Positions 35,369 to 47,621 of a stretch of DNA of 64,000 nt are shown piece by piece. The notes below the pieces were generated by a model. It had not been told where the DNA came from, did not search any database, and saw only the letters and a program-made list of their open reading frames with translations. Within the stretch, counting starts at the first letter, position 1. Every line of letters starts with the position of its first letter. A program made the position numbers and the translations under genes. The DNA is from Ciborinia camelliae. Lineage: Eukaryota; Ascomycota; Leotiomycetes; Helotiales; Sclerotiniaceae. Location of the stretch: contig JANPYM010000003.1 in assembly GCA_025890175.1 (NCBI GenBank), positions 2,972,795-3,036,794 on the forward strand. Direction: 5' to 3'.

Positions 35369-35960
35369 GGTTAACCAGAGCACCGTTTGTCTCGTTAATT
35401 GAGTGAGTGCATGGGGAAGATCCAGTACAGATCGACGATATCATTGGCAGCATCACAATCAGAATGGTGCTTGGTTGGTTTAGTCATTATTAAACATCCA
35501 CCAAATGACATGGAAGCTCTGGCCACAATACTTGTAGGACTAATTACATACCGCCTCCTAATTTACTGATCTTTCACACCGACCCACCAATCCGCATTTA
35601 CTTCCGACTCAATTTAGGAATCGATTCTGCGATACCGATACCGATCTTGATCGTCTCCTTAACTAATCTCGACACATCATATCATACACATTATGTCATA
35701 CACACGCATGCACGCACTGTACATACATCATACACATTCACATATGAACTTGCTTGATGATCTCAGCATTTGAGCTTGTCTCAAAATTTCTTATTCCGTC
35801 ACTAACTCCTGCGATCTTGTGCTCCTTAGCGAATGTTTTTTCTTTTTTTGTTTTTTTAACAAACCTTTTTGGTCTTTCATTTGGGGAGGTTGGAGCGAAA
35901 TGAATAGGGATGGATGGGTGGGAATTACTGGTGGGAAGGATGGGCGGAAACGGTTTATAC

Positions 35961-36067
35961 GAAGGGAAGGGAAGGGAAGGGAAGAGAGGTCGATTCGACC
36001 GGACCGTGGGTGATGAATGGAATGGAATGGAATGGGAAGGGTAAATGGATGGACGGATGGATGGATA
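35961..36067 (+). repeat. compound (GAAGG)n-(GGAAT)n-(GGAT)n tract
   Basis: Three neighbouring simple repeats: GAAGG at about 35961-35985, GGAAT at about 36014-36034, GGAT at about 36047-36065. Confidence 0.85.
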
Positions 36068-36323
36068 CAATTTCACTTTCTATCTAATTGATTGCATGGG
36101 ATGTATATGAATGAATGAATGAATGGGTGGGAGGCATGGCTGATCGGAGTGGAGTGGAGTGGAGAATGGAGGTTGCAAATAAATGGGAGGCAGGCAGGCA
36201 AGCGGGCAAACATAGCAGTGCAAATGATTCGTTACCTACAATACAATACATACATACATACAATAGCAGATGCAATATCCGAGAAAGCATATGAATATTC
36301 CAGTCCCAAGTTCGATTGATGCC

Positions 36324-36402
36324 ATTTATTCATTCATTCATTCATTCATTCATTTTATCCGGCTGGGGAGGAGAAGGAGAAGAAGAAGAAGAAGAAAAAA
36401 AA
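36324..36402 (+). repeat. (ATTC)n followed by (GAA)n
   Basis: About seven ATTC units at 36326-36354, then GAA/GGA triplets from 36368 ending in an A-run. Confidence 0.9.
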
Positions 36403-37157
36403 TTACTTGCTGCATATGGATGATGGATGGATGTTTCTGAATCGTCAGTCTGACTAGTCTGACTCGTCTCACGGGGAGTGGAGTGGAGTGAAGAGGTTTC
36501 TGGAATTGGAACTAGTGATGATCTACTGTAATAAGCAGCATGACGGACCGCCAGTCCACCTGGGCAATCTACCTACCTAGGTACCTATCTGTAGGTAGGT
36601 AGGTAGTATTCATTCCTACCTGGGCTTACCTATCCAGCACTTTACATTGCAAACCGATGAGTTCCAAGCCGAAAAGTAAATTTCAAAAACAAAAACAAAA
36701 ACGATTTGTAATTACCAAAAAAAATAAAATCAAAATCAGAAATAGTGAATATTGAATATTGAATATTGGATATAGGTATTATAATAACTTAAAGTGATTG
36801 ACTGACTAGTGGTATATTGACTCAAGGTGCCTTGGTAGCAATGTCGTGCAATGCAATGCATATCATAAAATGAACATGCCATCCCCCCCAATTTTTCAAC
36901 ATACAATGATTGCATCCATCCCCTTTTTGCATGCATGCAATTCTCTCATGGTATTTATTGTGAATGTCCTTCCGTATTTCATCTCATCTCATCTCATCTC
37001 ATTGATCATTTCATATCATAACATGCCCGTGGATGCCCCAAGAGGAATTCAAAATCAACCCGACCCACCCAGACAAGCCGAGGTAGCGATTAAAATTATG
37101 AGACCTAGATGGGCCCTCCTCCCAAGCAACCTTCCATTACATCATATCTTCCTTGAA

Positions 37158-39120
37158 TCATCTTCCAACACGAATGACGCCTGCAGCGATGAGTTGTTGG
37201 ATCTTGGCTCGAATTTGAGGGTTCTTCATGTGTTCTTGAAGAGCGGCGGGATCGCTTTGGGCTTGTTGAAGAATGCTTTGCATGACTGGGTCACCCATGA
37301 TTCTTTGAATCTGTGATCGCTGTTAGTAGACGCTTTCGGAAGTGGTGAGATGTTAACTTACCTCGGGGTCTCTCGAAAGTCTCTCCTTGGTCTGCTCCTC
37401 GGTCTCATTCTCTCTAGCACTGTACATCGCAGTAACGGCCTTCTGCTGTTGCTGCTCGATCTCTCTAGCATTGGCCTTTGTAACATCAGCCTCACTAGCT
37501 TCATTGCAAACTTCAAGAGATTTCGAGTAGTCTCTCATGCCAAAGTATGCTTGTGCCTTTCGGATATATGCTCTGACGAACTTAGGATCCTTAGCGATTG
37601 CCTTGTCACAATCTTCCACGGCAGATGGGAATTCAAGAAGCTTAATGAATGAAGCGGCACGGTTGCTGTAACCTCTTGGATCTTCTGGGGCACGCTTGAT
37701 CATTTCGCTGTATGCCTCAACTGCTCCAGGCCAATCGGACTCCTTGAACTTTTGGTTTCCGAGTTCACGAGCCTCCTCAGCCTTTGCTGGGTCGATATAA
37801 GCCTTCTTGGCACTGTCGATCTTGTTCTTCTCAGCAGCACGAAGCTTGTTGACGACCTCAGGGGTACGATGTTCAGTGAGGGACTTGTTGTAATTTTCGA
37901 TGGCTTTTGGTAAATCTCCCATCTTCTCGTAGGACGTTCCAATACGGGCGTATGACTTGGCAATCATCTTGAAATCGGCGTAAATCTCTCGTCCCTCTTC
38001 AACGGCCTTCTCGCACGCCTTGATAGCCTCTTCATATTCTCCCTTCTCGAAGTATGCAGCACCAAGATTGTTAAGATAGGTGATATCCTTAAAGGTTTCC
38101 CAGGCCTTGGTATAATGTGCAATCGCCTCATCGAAGTTCCTCTTCTTGTACTGTTCGGTGCCAAGTCTCTTTTCCTCATCGGCCTGAGCCTTTGCCGCCT
38201 TCTTTGTGGCAGCCTCCTCGTCCTCTGGCTCCGGTTCTGGCTCAGTCTTTGCCTTCTTGGTTTGTGGTTCTTGCGAGCTGGGACGCACGTCTGGCATTTG
38301 GATATCCTCCTCAGCCTCCCTAGGCGCAGAAGCACCTTCAGCACCGGGAGCACCACCAAAAGCACCCGAATCAGCGAAAGACATATCCACGCCCATCAGA
38401 ACACCCAAGACTTGAAGCATGCGTGGGTCCGAGAAAAGGTCTTGGGTATTGTTTGGATTCGACTTGATTTGTTGAAGCTTTGCCATGAATGTTGGGTCTG
38501 AGAGGAATTTGGCAGTCTTGGGGTTTGCTGCCAATTTTGTGACGAGTTGGGGATCATTAAACATGTTTCCTAATCCCTCTGTTGGATCACCCTTTACACC
38601 ATCTATGAATGACCATTAGCCCATGTTCCATATAGTCCCAGATTCCATAAACTCACCTGCCTTGGCCTCTGCATCAATAGACTTTTTGACCTGCGCGAGA
38701 CCCTTAGTAGCCACTGCATAGTTTGCATCAAGCTTCAAAGCCTCCTCATAAGCGTCGTGCGCCCCCAAAAGATCTCCCAAACTTTGCTTAGCGGTACCAA
38801 CTCTGCCCCATCCCTTGGCCCAGTCAGGCTTGATACTGGTACACTTCTCGGCATCCTTTAGGGAGTTTTCGAAGTCTCGTTTCGAGGCATATGCAGCGGA
38901 TCTGTTGGAGTAGAGAATGTGGTTTTCTGGCTCGATAGCAATGGCTTCGGTGAACTTGGCACTGTGATTGAATTAGTACATTCTCCTTCCCTCCTGATGT
39001 GACTAACAAAAATCCGGTGCAACTTAGAGTTTAGAAAAGCAAACGGAAAACTCACACAGCCTCGTCGAAGTTCTTCTCAGCAATGGCTTTATTGCCAGCA
39101 GCTTTCAATACGTCCGCCAT
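37158..39120 (-). CDS. STI1: Sti1/Hop, Hsp70-Hsp90 co-chaperone, 587 aa
   Basis: Scaffold that passes clients from Hsp70 to Hsp90. Four exons: 39120-39056, 38961-38657, 38602-37362, 37310-37158. They join in frame from ATG to TGA. N-terminal TPR1 (MADVLKAAGNKAIAEKNFDE, residues 1-105) is followed by the first STI1/DP domain (MFNDPQLVTKLAANPKTAKF...DPRMLQVLGVLMGVD). A Glu/Ala/Pro-rich linker precedes two more TPR blocks, TPR2A and TPR2B (EKRLGTEQYKKRNFDEAIAH..., EARELGNQKFKESDWPGAVE...). The second DP domain closes the protein (IMGDPVMQSILQQAQSDPAA). Length and order match fungal Sti1. Expected to be heat-inducible in fungi, but I did not identify a heat-shock element. Confidence 0.97.
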
Positions 39121-40568
39121 GTCGTGTGAAGTGTAGGTATTTAAAAGTGCAAACTCAAAGAATGTGATGATTTGAGACGGAAAGTAGGTAATGTTCAAAC
39201 TCAAATATTCGAAGTCCAGAAGTTGAGCTGGATGTAGTACTACTCTTTATTTTCCCTCCACCTGATTCCAGAGCTTTCGATGCCCCCTCGGCATGGTCCG
39301 AGCGTCACATTTTTGGATGGAAAGCTGGGACAAGGCTTTGTGGCTCTGTGGCTCTGTGGCTGTGTAGATCGTGGCTCAAAGCTTGCATTTACCTGCCATC
39401 CCAACTGTAAGTATTCATAAATTCAACTAAACTATAAACATATATTGTTCCAAATCCAAAATCCAACCTAGAATTGGAACAAAAAGAATCCAATGTTTCT
39501 AAACTCCCATCTCCTCCCCTTAAACATAGAGTAGCTACACTTTGAGGTATATCGAGTTCTTCGATGGAGAACCTCTTGATACCCATCTAATAATGGGTGG
39601 CATATACTGTACAGACCAACATCTATCTCCGTCTCCTTACCTCACCCCTCAGTTGAACTATTCTACAATTAGAAGTTCAAGATGTCATTTAGAACAAACC
39701 TAATAAGGTACCTAGGTATCCAATGTTATCAATGACCCTTCACAGCAAACATGCCACGCACATATCAGTATCAACTTTAATTTTCATTCTCATTCTCGTT
39801 GTCTCCTTTCCTTTATCACCACCTATCCCAATCTCATCCTACCTCAGTGTCATTTTAATTTCGCCAACTGGCCCCTCTCCAAAATGAGTAAGTGGTCCAT
39901 CGGAACTTTCCTCCCCTCTGCCATCTCCTCTCCCCAGGTCCCGTTTCCATGGCCAGATCCCACAAATATTTACACAAGTATGAATGGCCCTCTTCATCTC
40001 GCTTCCCCCCTAAACACTGACACTGAATTGTGACAATCCCACCACCTTGTAACCATCCTCATCCCATCCTCAAAATAAAACTAGTAATTATCTCGTCATT
40101 AATGATCCAGTAGATGCGTATTCTGCTGTATGCAATTCTACCCTCGAGTCAAAAAGCAGAAAGTCCAGCGAGTTATTAGGCCGGCAAAAAAAAGAGAAAA
40201 CCAAAACATAATATAAAAAGGTATCCATCAATAATGCATGTGTATGTGGTAAAGTGGTGGGGGTGCGCCACCACCTCTAAAAAAACGTGTTTTCCCATTC
40301 AAATCGTCAATTGTGCGCTCATCCGATGGTGTCCTGTCGTATAACAAGAAAAATAGAAACACAAAATTGTTGAATGCAAAATTGGGTGAAGTCCAATGCA
40401 AAACAACGGAAATTGGGAATAGAGCGTGAATAGAAAGAACCGTCCGTGGCTATGCAAAAACAAAGCAAACAGCAAAAAACCAGATAAAACGAAGATACTG
40501 AGTGATCCTTGCGCAAAAAATGATCCCCAGAAATCACAAATATGAGATAACCCATTTGATGTGAACAA
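39121..40568. other. intergenic, 1.45 kb
   Basis: STI1 promoter side and SPA2 3' side. It contains three TGGCTCTG-type units near 39341-39362 and otherwise AT-rich sequence. No gene supported. Confidence 0.6.
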
Positions 40569-43500
40569 TCATGAGAAGTCATCATCTCCGCCACCTTCTC
40601 CACCAAGGACATCGATTCTAAGAACCAACTCTTTGGTCTCTCGGGCAATTTCAAATGCGATGGGAGGTAAGCTTTGGTTCCAGGCTTTCCATTCTGCATC
40701 ACCTTCGTTATCTCCTCTCCTTTCATTTGCAATTTCTCTACCTTGTTCACCTGCAGTCATGATCCTTTCTCTGCATCCAGAAAGCTTCGTCAAGACTGGT
40801 TGACTTTGTGAGCGGAGAGCTGGATTATTTATCATGGCTTCCTCAGTAGAGGCGACAACTTCACCGACCACGTTGGCAATTGCGTCGATTTGGGTAGAGA
40901 TAGCATCTATACCACCCTCTGAACGAATAGATGAGACCAGAGACTGAATGTTCTGGACCAAGAGTGCAGTTTGATCTTCAAGATGTATCTGTGGGAGGAA
41001 TTAGTTGGTGTAAGTTTCAGAACATTTGTATTCATACCTTGAGATCTTCGATATCGCTATCTTGCGACCGGAGGCCAAAACCTACACCCATCGGGGTTGG
41101 GATGGGACTCGGAGGAGCGCTTGGAGGACCTGGTGGCGGTTGTAGTGCCAGTGGAAGTGGCTTGGAACTTCCATTGACAAGATTGGCGCCATTGGTCATT
41201 GGATTCAGAGGCTCTTCTCTAGAACTAGGTGGGGCTGCGCTCGGGGAGTCCTTGCCGAAACTCTTTGGACGAACAACAGATTCTCGAGGAGAATTGATTG
41301 AACTATACATAGATGAATCGTTGCTGGCACGATTATTTCGTAAACCAAAGAAGGGGCCAGGGACGTATTCGTTCAAGCTTTGCCTCTGCGCGTCCTCGCT
41401 CTGCCTCTCATAACCAGTTAGACTTTGTCGCGGTGAGTTCATGATCTGCTTGGTATTATCTTGTTGTGGCTGAACGTTCTCTTTTTGTGGTTGAACGGCT
41501 TCTTGTTGTGGTGGAGCTTTCTCTTGCTTTGTCTCGCGTGATGAAAAGAATCCGAAAATGCCTCCAGTAGAAGATTTCGTTGTTGCGGGCTTAGGCTCAT
41601 TTGTTGCAGACTTGGACCCGAAAAACCCGCCTCCTGTGGAGGGCTGAGCTGTTACTGGCACAGGTACTGTTAATTCAACTGGAGCTAGATTACCATCATC
41701 GCCATCTTCTAATTCTCTTGCAGGCGTAGGTTTGATCTTCACCGTCCGGACAAGTTCAATGACTGCTGTTGTAAGATGAGATGCTGCTGCATCGAGCAAT
41801 GAAACAGGCGAGAGCCCTTTAGCTCCAGCAAAATTCTTGGATGCAGTGATAAGATTGTTCGCTGTTGCTGAGAGCCTAGACTTCAGCTTAGCCTGCTTTT
41901 GGGCCAATTCCTCATTACTTTTGGGTGCTCCGTCAATATCTTGAGAGATTTGTCGGACATTAATAACCACATTCTTCATGCATTCGATAACCCTGTCAGG
42001 ATCATTGGAGTGTGCCGTTTGCAAAAGTTCGTCAATCGAAAGCTGGAACTTGGTAATATGAACATCCCTGACCAGACCATTCTCTGCCGTAAATTCACTA
42101 TCCTTTGCATACTTGGCTGCGTCTTGTATTGAGAGGCCAGTCGAAGATGCCCTCAAGCTGCGCAGCTGTGTCTTCGTCTTTGCATATCGATTTCTCCATT
42201 CTTTAACTTCGTCTTCTAGCTTGTTGACCATAATTTCGAGTTGCTCCTCACGGTCATAAGACGCAGTACTTCGCTCGGACAACATCCTCATTTCGCGAAG
42301 GAACTCCTGGGCTTCACTTCGAACATTCTCGGTAATCTCTTGTTGCTCTCTAAGTTCGGCTTTGAGCTCTGCGTTTTCCCGTACCAGATCTGCATCGCCG
42401 GAACCCACGCCTTTGCCAGCATCTACAAGAGCAATTTGAAGCTCCTCAATCTGAGTCTTAAACTCTCTATCTGAATTAGCTTGCAATTCTCGTACCCGGT
42501 CGAGTTCTGATTGTAGAGTATCATTGAGATTTTGTGCATCCTCAAGCTTGTTTTCAAGATCCATCCTAACGTCTTCCCATTCCCTTTTTTCTGTATCTGC
42601 CGATGCATCCATCCCCCTTCGCTGGCCCATAACCATATTAAGTTCGTCATCCTTTTGTTTCAAGTCATCCTCCACGGTGTCAAGCCTTTCTTGAAGGTTT
42701 GCAACTTGGGATTGGTAATCTTCGATAAGTTTTTTATCGGTCTGTGATGTTAGAATATAACTGGAAAGGCATAAATAGGCAACTCACATCAGAACTCCCA
42801 ATACTCCTTTTGCTTTGCCCATTCCGTGCAGCCCCTTCCAAGCCAAAGGCATCCCCATCATCATCGTCAATATCTTCGGGTCCACTCTCGTCATCTTCAA
42901 CCATGGTACTTTTGTTCGGTATTATCGTGTTGCTTTGGAAAGTTTTTGGTGTCGGCCTGCCGTAATCATTAGGCGGCAGCCCAGGTGAAGGCAATACGCC
43001 CAAACTACCATTCGCACCATTTGACGGTGCCATCCTTTGTCCATTGCGTGATTCGCTTCTCCCTTCACTTCTCCGCTCACTCCTCATTGAGTAAGGCCCT
43101 ATAGAGCTGGCGTCTGAGGGGCGGCGCATACGACTTGGGCCTCTAGGTGGCAAATCTATAGGCGTGCCATTTCCATTCCTACTTGGAGGGCCTCTTGTAG
43201 ATCCAGGGCTCCCTACACGATTTCTTTCTCCGGTAGTAAACTGGGGAAATCTTCGCTCCAATTCATAAAACACATCTGTAGCTAGATCTCTGAACCGGGG
43301 CGGTGGCAGTGTAGACAATTTCTGGCGGGCTTGATTTCGTTTCGGATGGAATGTATTTTTCGGCAACAGGTACGGCGGAGGCCCTTGGTCATTTCTTTGC
43401 CCATTTGGTGTCCTTCTCCCTGCCTGCTGCCTCCGTAGAAGTTCGTCAAAGACATCGGTACTGAGTTCCTGGAATTGAACGGGGGATAACCGTAACAGCT

Positions 43501-43903
43501 TGTCTCGCGCTCTGTTTGGCCTAGGATTCCCTTTCTCGTCCCTCAGCGACGCTGCCAGGTATCGTTTCAACGAAAGGTAATGATCTGATAGTACGGCTTC
43601 GAATTGTTCATCTTTCTTATCCTGTCCACTTTCACTTCCTGCATATAAACCTGTGCCAATACTCGAACGACCGATGGAGCTCGGAGGGGATGGATTGCCG
43701 GGGCTGCCTCCCGAAGGATCTCTTGATGGGAAGTCTCCTCCATTCATTGTACCGTTTGAGCCACTTGATATTGGCGGTGAAGCAAGCTGTCCGCGATTCG
43801 TCTGGTAAGGCGAATCGTTATCGTCTTGATATTTTTCAACTCCTGACCATTCGTTATTGCTTCCTATTGAAACTGGTGACAAAGGTCCATTGCGATTGTT
43901 CAT
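40569..43903 (-). CDS. SPA2: Spa2-type polarisome scaffold, 1079 aa
   Basis: Scaffold at hyphal tips and septa that brings together formin, Bud6 and MAP-kinase components. Three exons: 43903-42788, 42741-41038, 40988-40569; both introns are GT-AG and keep phase. Two Spa2-homology (GIT-type) repeats lie at about residues 126-160 (RARDKLLRLSPVQFQELSTD) and 187-221 (QARQKLSTLPPPRFRDLATD). A disordered Arg/Ser/Pro segment precedes a long coiled coil from about residue 373 (TDKKLIEDYQSQVANLQERL onward). A helical middle domain, a Gln/Pro/Ser-rich linker and a conserved C-terminal helical domain (IHLEDQTALLVQNIQSLVSS ... WNQSLPPIAFEIARETKELV) complete it. The start is the first in-frame ATG, immediately before MNNRNGP. 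Confidence 0.93.
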
Positions 43904-44322
43904 CGTAAAGTCGCGGTTATGATGTGGAATGAGCAACCCTTTGGACTCGGAGAATAGTTCAGCGCAATCCTTCAATTATTGGAAAAGTTGCGACACACGC
44001 CTCGAAAGCTTAATAGCTAACGGATCAGGCGTGAGGGTGATATCTGTGTATGTGATCAACACATACAGATGCAGAGATGCAGATGCAGATATTCTGAAGC
44101 TGGAACACTTCAAAAGTCTCCCTGAAACAAAGTTAATTGATAGGGTAGGTGGTTCGGTCAAAGCGAGATAGCGGCAGCTGAAGGATGGAAAATTGGGGCA
44201 ATCGGGACGGTCGTATTTTGATGAACGAATTCGTGTAGCCTGGAATCTGGAATCGTAATGGTAATGACTGTGTGACTGAATTGTTGTACAGCGACAATGA
44301 ATTTTACCTTACCTTCAAATTG

Positions 44323-44366
44323 GGTAGGCAGGCAGGCCGGCAGGTAGGCAGGTAGGTAGGTAGGTA
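44323..44366 (+). repeat. (GTAG)/(GCAG) mixed tetranucleotide tract
   Basis: AGGC and AGGT units in a row, the same family of tetramers found across the window. Confidence 0.85.
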
Positions 44367-44740
44367 TATGAAGAAAACAGACAAGCAAACTAACTACTGT
44401 ATTCCTAGTATGACGTTTGACTTTTACTGGGAAATCCAAATTCTTAGTTTATTTTTGAAAGAAGAACAGAGACGGGGGGAGTTTTGTTTGTGCGTAAAAG
44501 GTTAAAGGGTTAAGGTAAGGAAGGTATGGATGGTTCCAAACTTCCAATCCCGTTGCAGAGATCCCTAGTAGCAAGCAGGTAGCAGGTAGGTAGTTACAGC
44601 TGGAGGAGCTAGCCGTCTTGACTCTTGATGCGATCGATGTAGGATGCAGGTTACAAGCAATTGACTGTTGAAGATTTCCTGGGGATGATTATTTCTCCAG
44701 CCAGTTATCCAGTCAATCAATCAATTATCCAGTTAGTTGT

Positions 44741-44787
44741 CTGTCCAGTCCAGTCCAGTCCCGTCAGTCAGTCAGTCAGTCAGTCAA
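44741..44787 (+). repeat. (TCCAG)n-(TCAG)n tract
   Basis: Three TCCAG units followed by about six TCAG units. Confidence 0.85.
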
Positions 44788-46776
44788 TAATAATAACCAT
44801 AATAATAATCAAAATACCAAAAAGTCTCTAATCGATTAACCACTTTTCTCTCCTGAATCTTGGGATGGGTTACTTTCGCATTTTGGGCTAGCGGTAACTC
44901 TGTTTTCGGACTTGGATACCTAATACCTATACCTAGGTACGGATCGGAGTATGCTGATTTCCAGGTGCGCCAGCTTTCCAGGGGATGGATGGATCATCAG
45001 ATTATTAGTTAGTGGCTAGTGGGCGGGTATTAATTCAATAATATTAGAGGGAAACGGAAAAGAAGATGGTCAAGTTACACCCGTCAACTCTTTTTAAAAA
45101 TTCGATAAGGAAATAAATTTTCCAATTTAAATTTGATGAATCCAGGGGTAAACGTCGTCAATGACCTAGTAGGTAATCTAGGGACGTTGAAGCTTGAGTT
45201 GAGGTTATAGTCTTATGGAATCCCTAATACCTACCTATACAGTAGAATAATTTTAAATGAGATGAGAGTCAAGCAAAAGAAGCTGGTGGTAATGTGGCAT
45301 AGATTATGGCCATCGCCTAGGTGTATTGCCAATGGTTGAAAATAGTGCTGCTCAAAATATCTAAATTCTATTGTGAATCGTGATACAAGTTACAGTGATA
45401 ACTGCCTATTTCCAAGCTTCCACCGTACAAGGATTCCGTATACGTATATGTACTTAGATGGCGGCATAGATTTACGAATATGTCGTAGATACAGTAAGAG
45501 TAATACAAGACAGAGCGAAACAGGAGATCCAGGTAGTAGTCAACAGGAATATCTTCAAGTTCCAGCTTCCACTTCACCTCGTCTCATCACCATTATTCAG
45601 ACGATATAAGTATCACCTGAAAATTCCCACAAATAAATCATACCTAAAGCTGACGAATATGAGATTAGAGTAGGTAGCCGCAATTGTTCATCAAACTCAA
45701 TGATGCACACACAACATCCATATTTCTACATTCTGAACTCAATTGAGTGAAGCCTGAAGATCTTTCGCATCTTCGACGACGCCGTCTTCCACTTTCATTA
45801 CCTTATTGATCCTCATTTCGTTGATCGCTAAAGCAAGTGAAGAACAAGGGGCACGTTACCGGTACGGATACGCAGTCTTCTAAGTTCTTACTTGGTCAAT
45901 CCACGGGGTACAGAGTACCTTGAACGGATTTATTTAATTTGTACATACTACTACACATATATGCAGATATGTATACAATGAGCCATTCATCGAAATTAGA
46001 ATGACGAACATATCGATTTCTATCGACTTGATTAATCCGATACATATTCTACAGGTAATACTTCATTCATATGAGAACCCCAAGTTTCTCATCCAAAACG
46101 GCCTCGAACTACAAGCCTTCAAACGTGTCATACAGTATACCCCCAGTTACAGATATGCACAATACAAGCGCAAATAGTATCCCCCCCCCCCGTGAAAAAG
46201 ATAGAAAAGGTCGTTTCGAATCAGTCAAGGAGGATCTCCACGAAAATATAATTCAAGAGTCAAGACATTCCAAAGTCCAATCCAATCTTATAGAATTTCT
46301 TGCTTCTAGATTGGTATTTCTTCTAGATGTTCTAGACTACTCCGTAGAACTTTCAGAAATTCATCTGTGATTTAACTATTTATTCATGGGCCCCCCCCCA
46401 ACCGTCCATCTAATCCTGGGATATCAATTTCCTTGGCCTGTCTCTTTTCCCTTCAAGAACAGTCAAAGCACATTATTCTACTTAATTTCAACGGTTTCTA
46501 GACTTGCCACCTACTCAGCCATACAGTTCATTCTTGAGATGGGCTGTAGCCTGTAGGCTATTGGGATATTCGTAGTTCATGCTAAAAATTGGAATAATGC
46601 ATGAATCGATTGTTGATGGTACATATAAATATTCTTATTGCTTCATCTTCTTTTCTAAAATGATGCCAAATCATGTCAGACTGTCAAAGTCCGCTCAAAT
46701 TTCGCCCTAAACGCCACATAAGATGGGTATACCTCGTAACCTCAACGCCATTGTAAGAAAATCTTAATGCAAGTCT

Positions 46777-47621
46777 TCAGAACCATGCCAATGTCCATAC
46801 CGCCGGTAGATTGGGCCATCTTTCCTGCCACTCTCCGATGATTTCCGGCACTCTTTCATCAAAACCAGCCCTGCCACTGGCACTTCCATTGTCGAATCCG
46901 GTGGGGTTAAGTTCCCTCTCCTCGGCTGCAGCTTTATTGAGGGAATCCGCAAGGTCGAGAATTCCTCTACCGCCGACTAGAGCCTCTTCATGATTATCTT
47001 TGATATCAACATTGATGACATGCACGGGACGATTTAATGGGGAGCCACGATGAAGAAGGTCATCCACAACAGCATCCCAGCATCTTTCTTCACAAGTAAT
47101 AACAATGTCCACGACGCCCCCTTCTACCCCTTCGGCACCTTGATCTGTATTATGTTGTAATCTTGGAACACCGACTTGCCAATCTTGCCATCTTTCTGGC
47201 CCCCATTTTACTGATCTATTCCGTCCAAGCATATTCAAGATACCATTGGCACGATAGAGACGTGGGTCTTTAGATTCGAGTTCTTTATACATGCTATCAT
47301 ATGAAGTTTTGTTGAATTGGTAGACATTAGGTTGTGTAATGGAAGGTCCTGGTAATCTAACTAAAGAACCTGTTCCAAAAGATATCACAGGATAGTGGGC
47401 AGCAGCGAGACGTAGATGTGATTCCATGGATCTGAAAGGGGGTCATGTTAGCTACAAAAAGCCCGAGAAGTAAGATGTATTGATTGAGCTTACCTGTTAT
47501 TATTACTGGCACAGACTGTGCAGAATTTCAACTTAAATCCGCCCGAATCTACTCGTTCACCGTTTGATGTCAACTGGGCAGTAGTACCGCCATTGGCAGT
47601 CGATAATGGTGCTTGAGACAT
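46777..47621 (-). CDS. SSU72: Ssu72, RNA polymerase II CTD Ser5 phosphatase, 260 aa
   Basis: Removes phosphate from Ser5 of the polymerase II C-terminal repeat and works with the cleavage/polyadenylation factor in 3' end formation. Two exons, 47621-47494 and 47431-46777, with a 62-nt intron. The low-molecular-weight tyrosine phosphatase-type loop CX5R is Cys37-A-S-N-N-N-Arg43 within [20 protein letters not shown]. The intron splits the Arg43 codon (AG|A). Further family blocks are [53 protein letters not shown] and [15 protein letters not shown]. The C-terminus has a Ser/Gly/Arg insert near residue 225 compared with the usual compact form, then [17 protein letters not shown]. Confidence 0.96.

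Larger units (their letters stand above)
35369..37157. other. intergenic, 1.8 kb, dense microsatellites
   Basis: Contains GAAGG, GGAAT, GGAT, GAAT, GGAGT, ATTC, GAA, GTAG and TGAATAT tracts at about 35960-36770. There is an inverted arrangement near 36569-36608 in which CTACCTACCTAGGTACC is followed by GTAGGTAGGTAGGTAG. No gene seen. Confidence 0.7.
43904..46776. other. intergenic, 2.9 kb, no supported gene
   Basis: SPA2 upstream region and SSU72 downstream region. It contains GTAGGCAGGC/AGGT repeats (44323-44366), a CCAGT/CAGT run (44741-44787), two long C-runs near 46181-46192 and 46390-46398, and scattered short open frames without motifs. Confidence 0.6.

Noticed and set aside
46071..46370. 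99-codon plus-strand frame with a long C-run
   Set aside because: Ser/Pro-rich low-complexity reading through a homopolymer, no motif, in a repeat-rich intergenic region.
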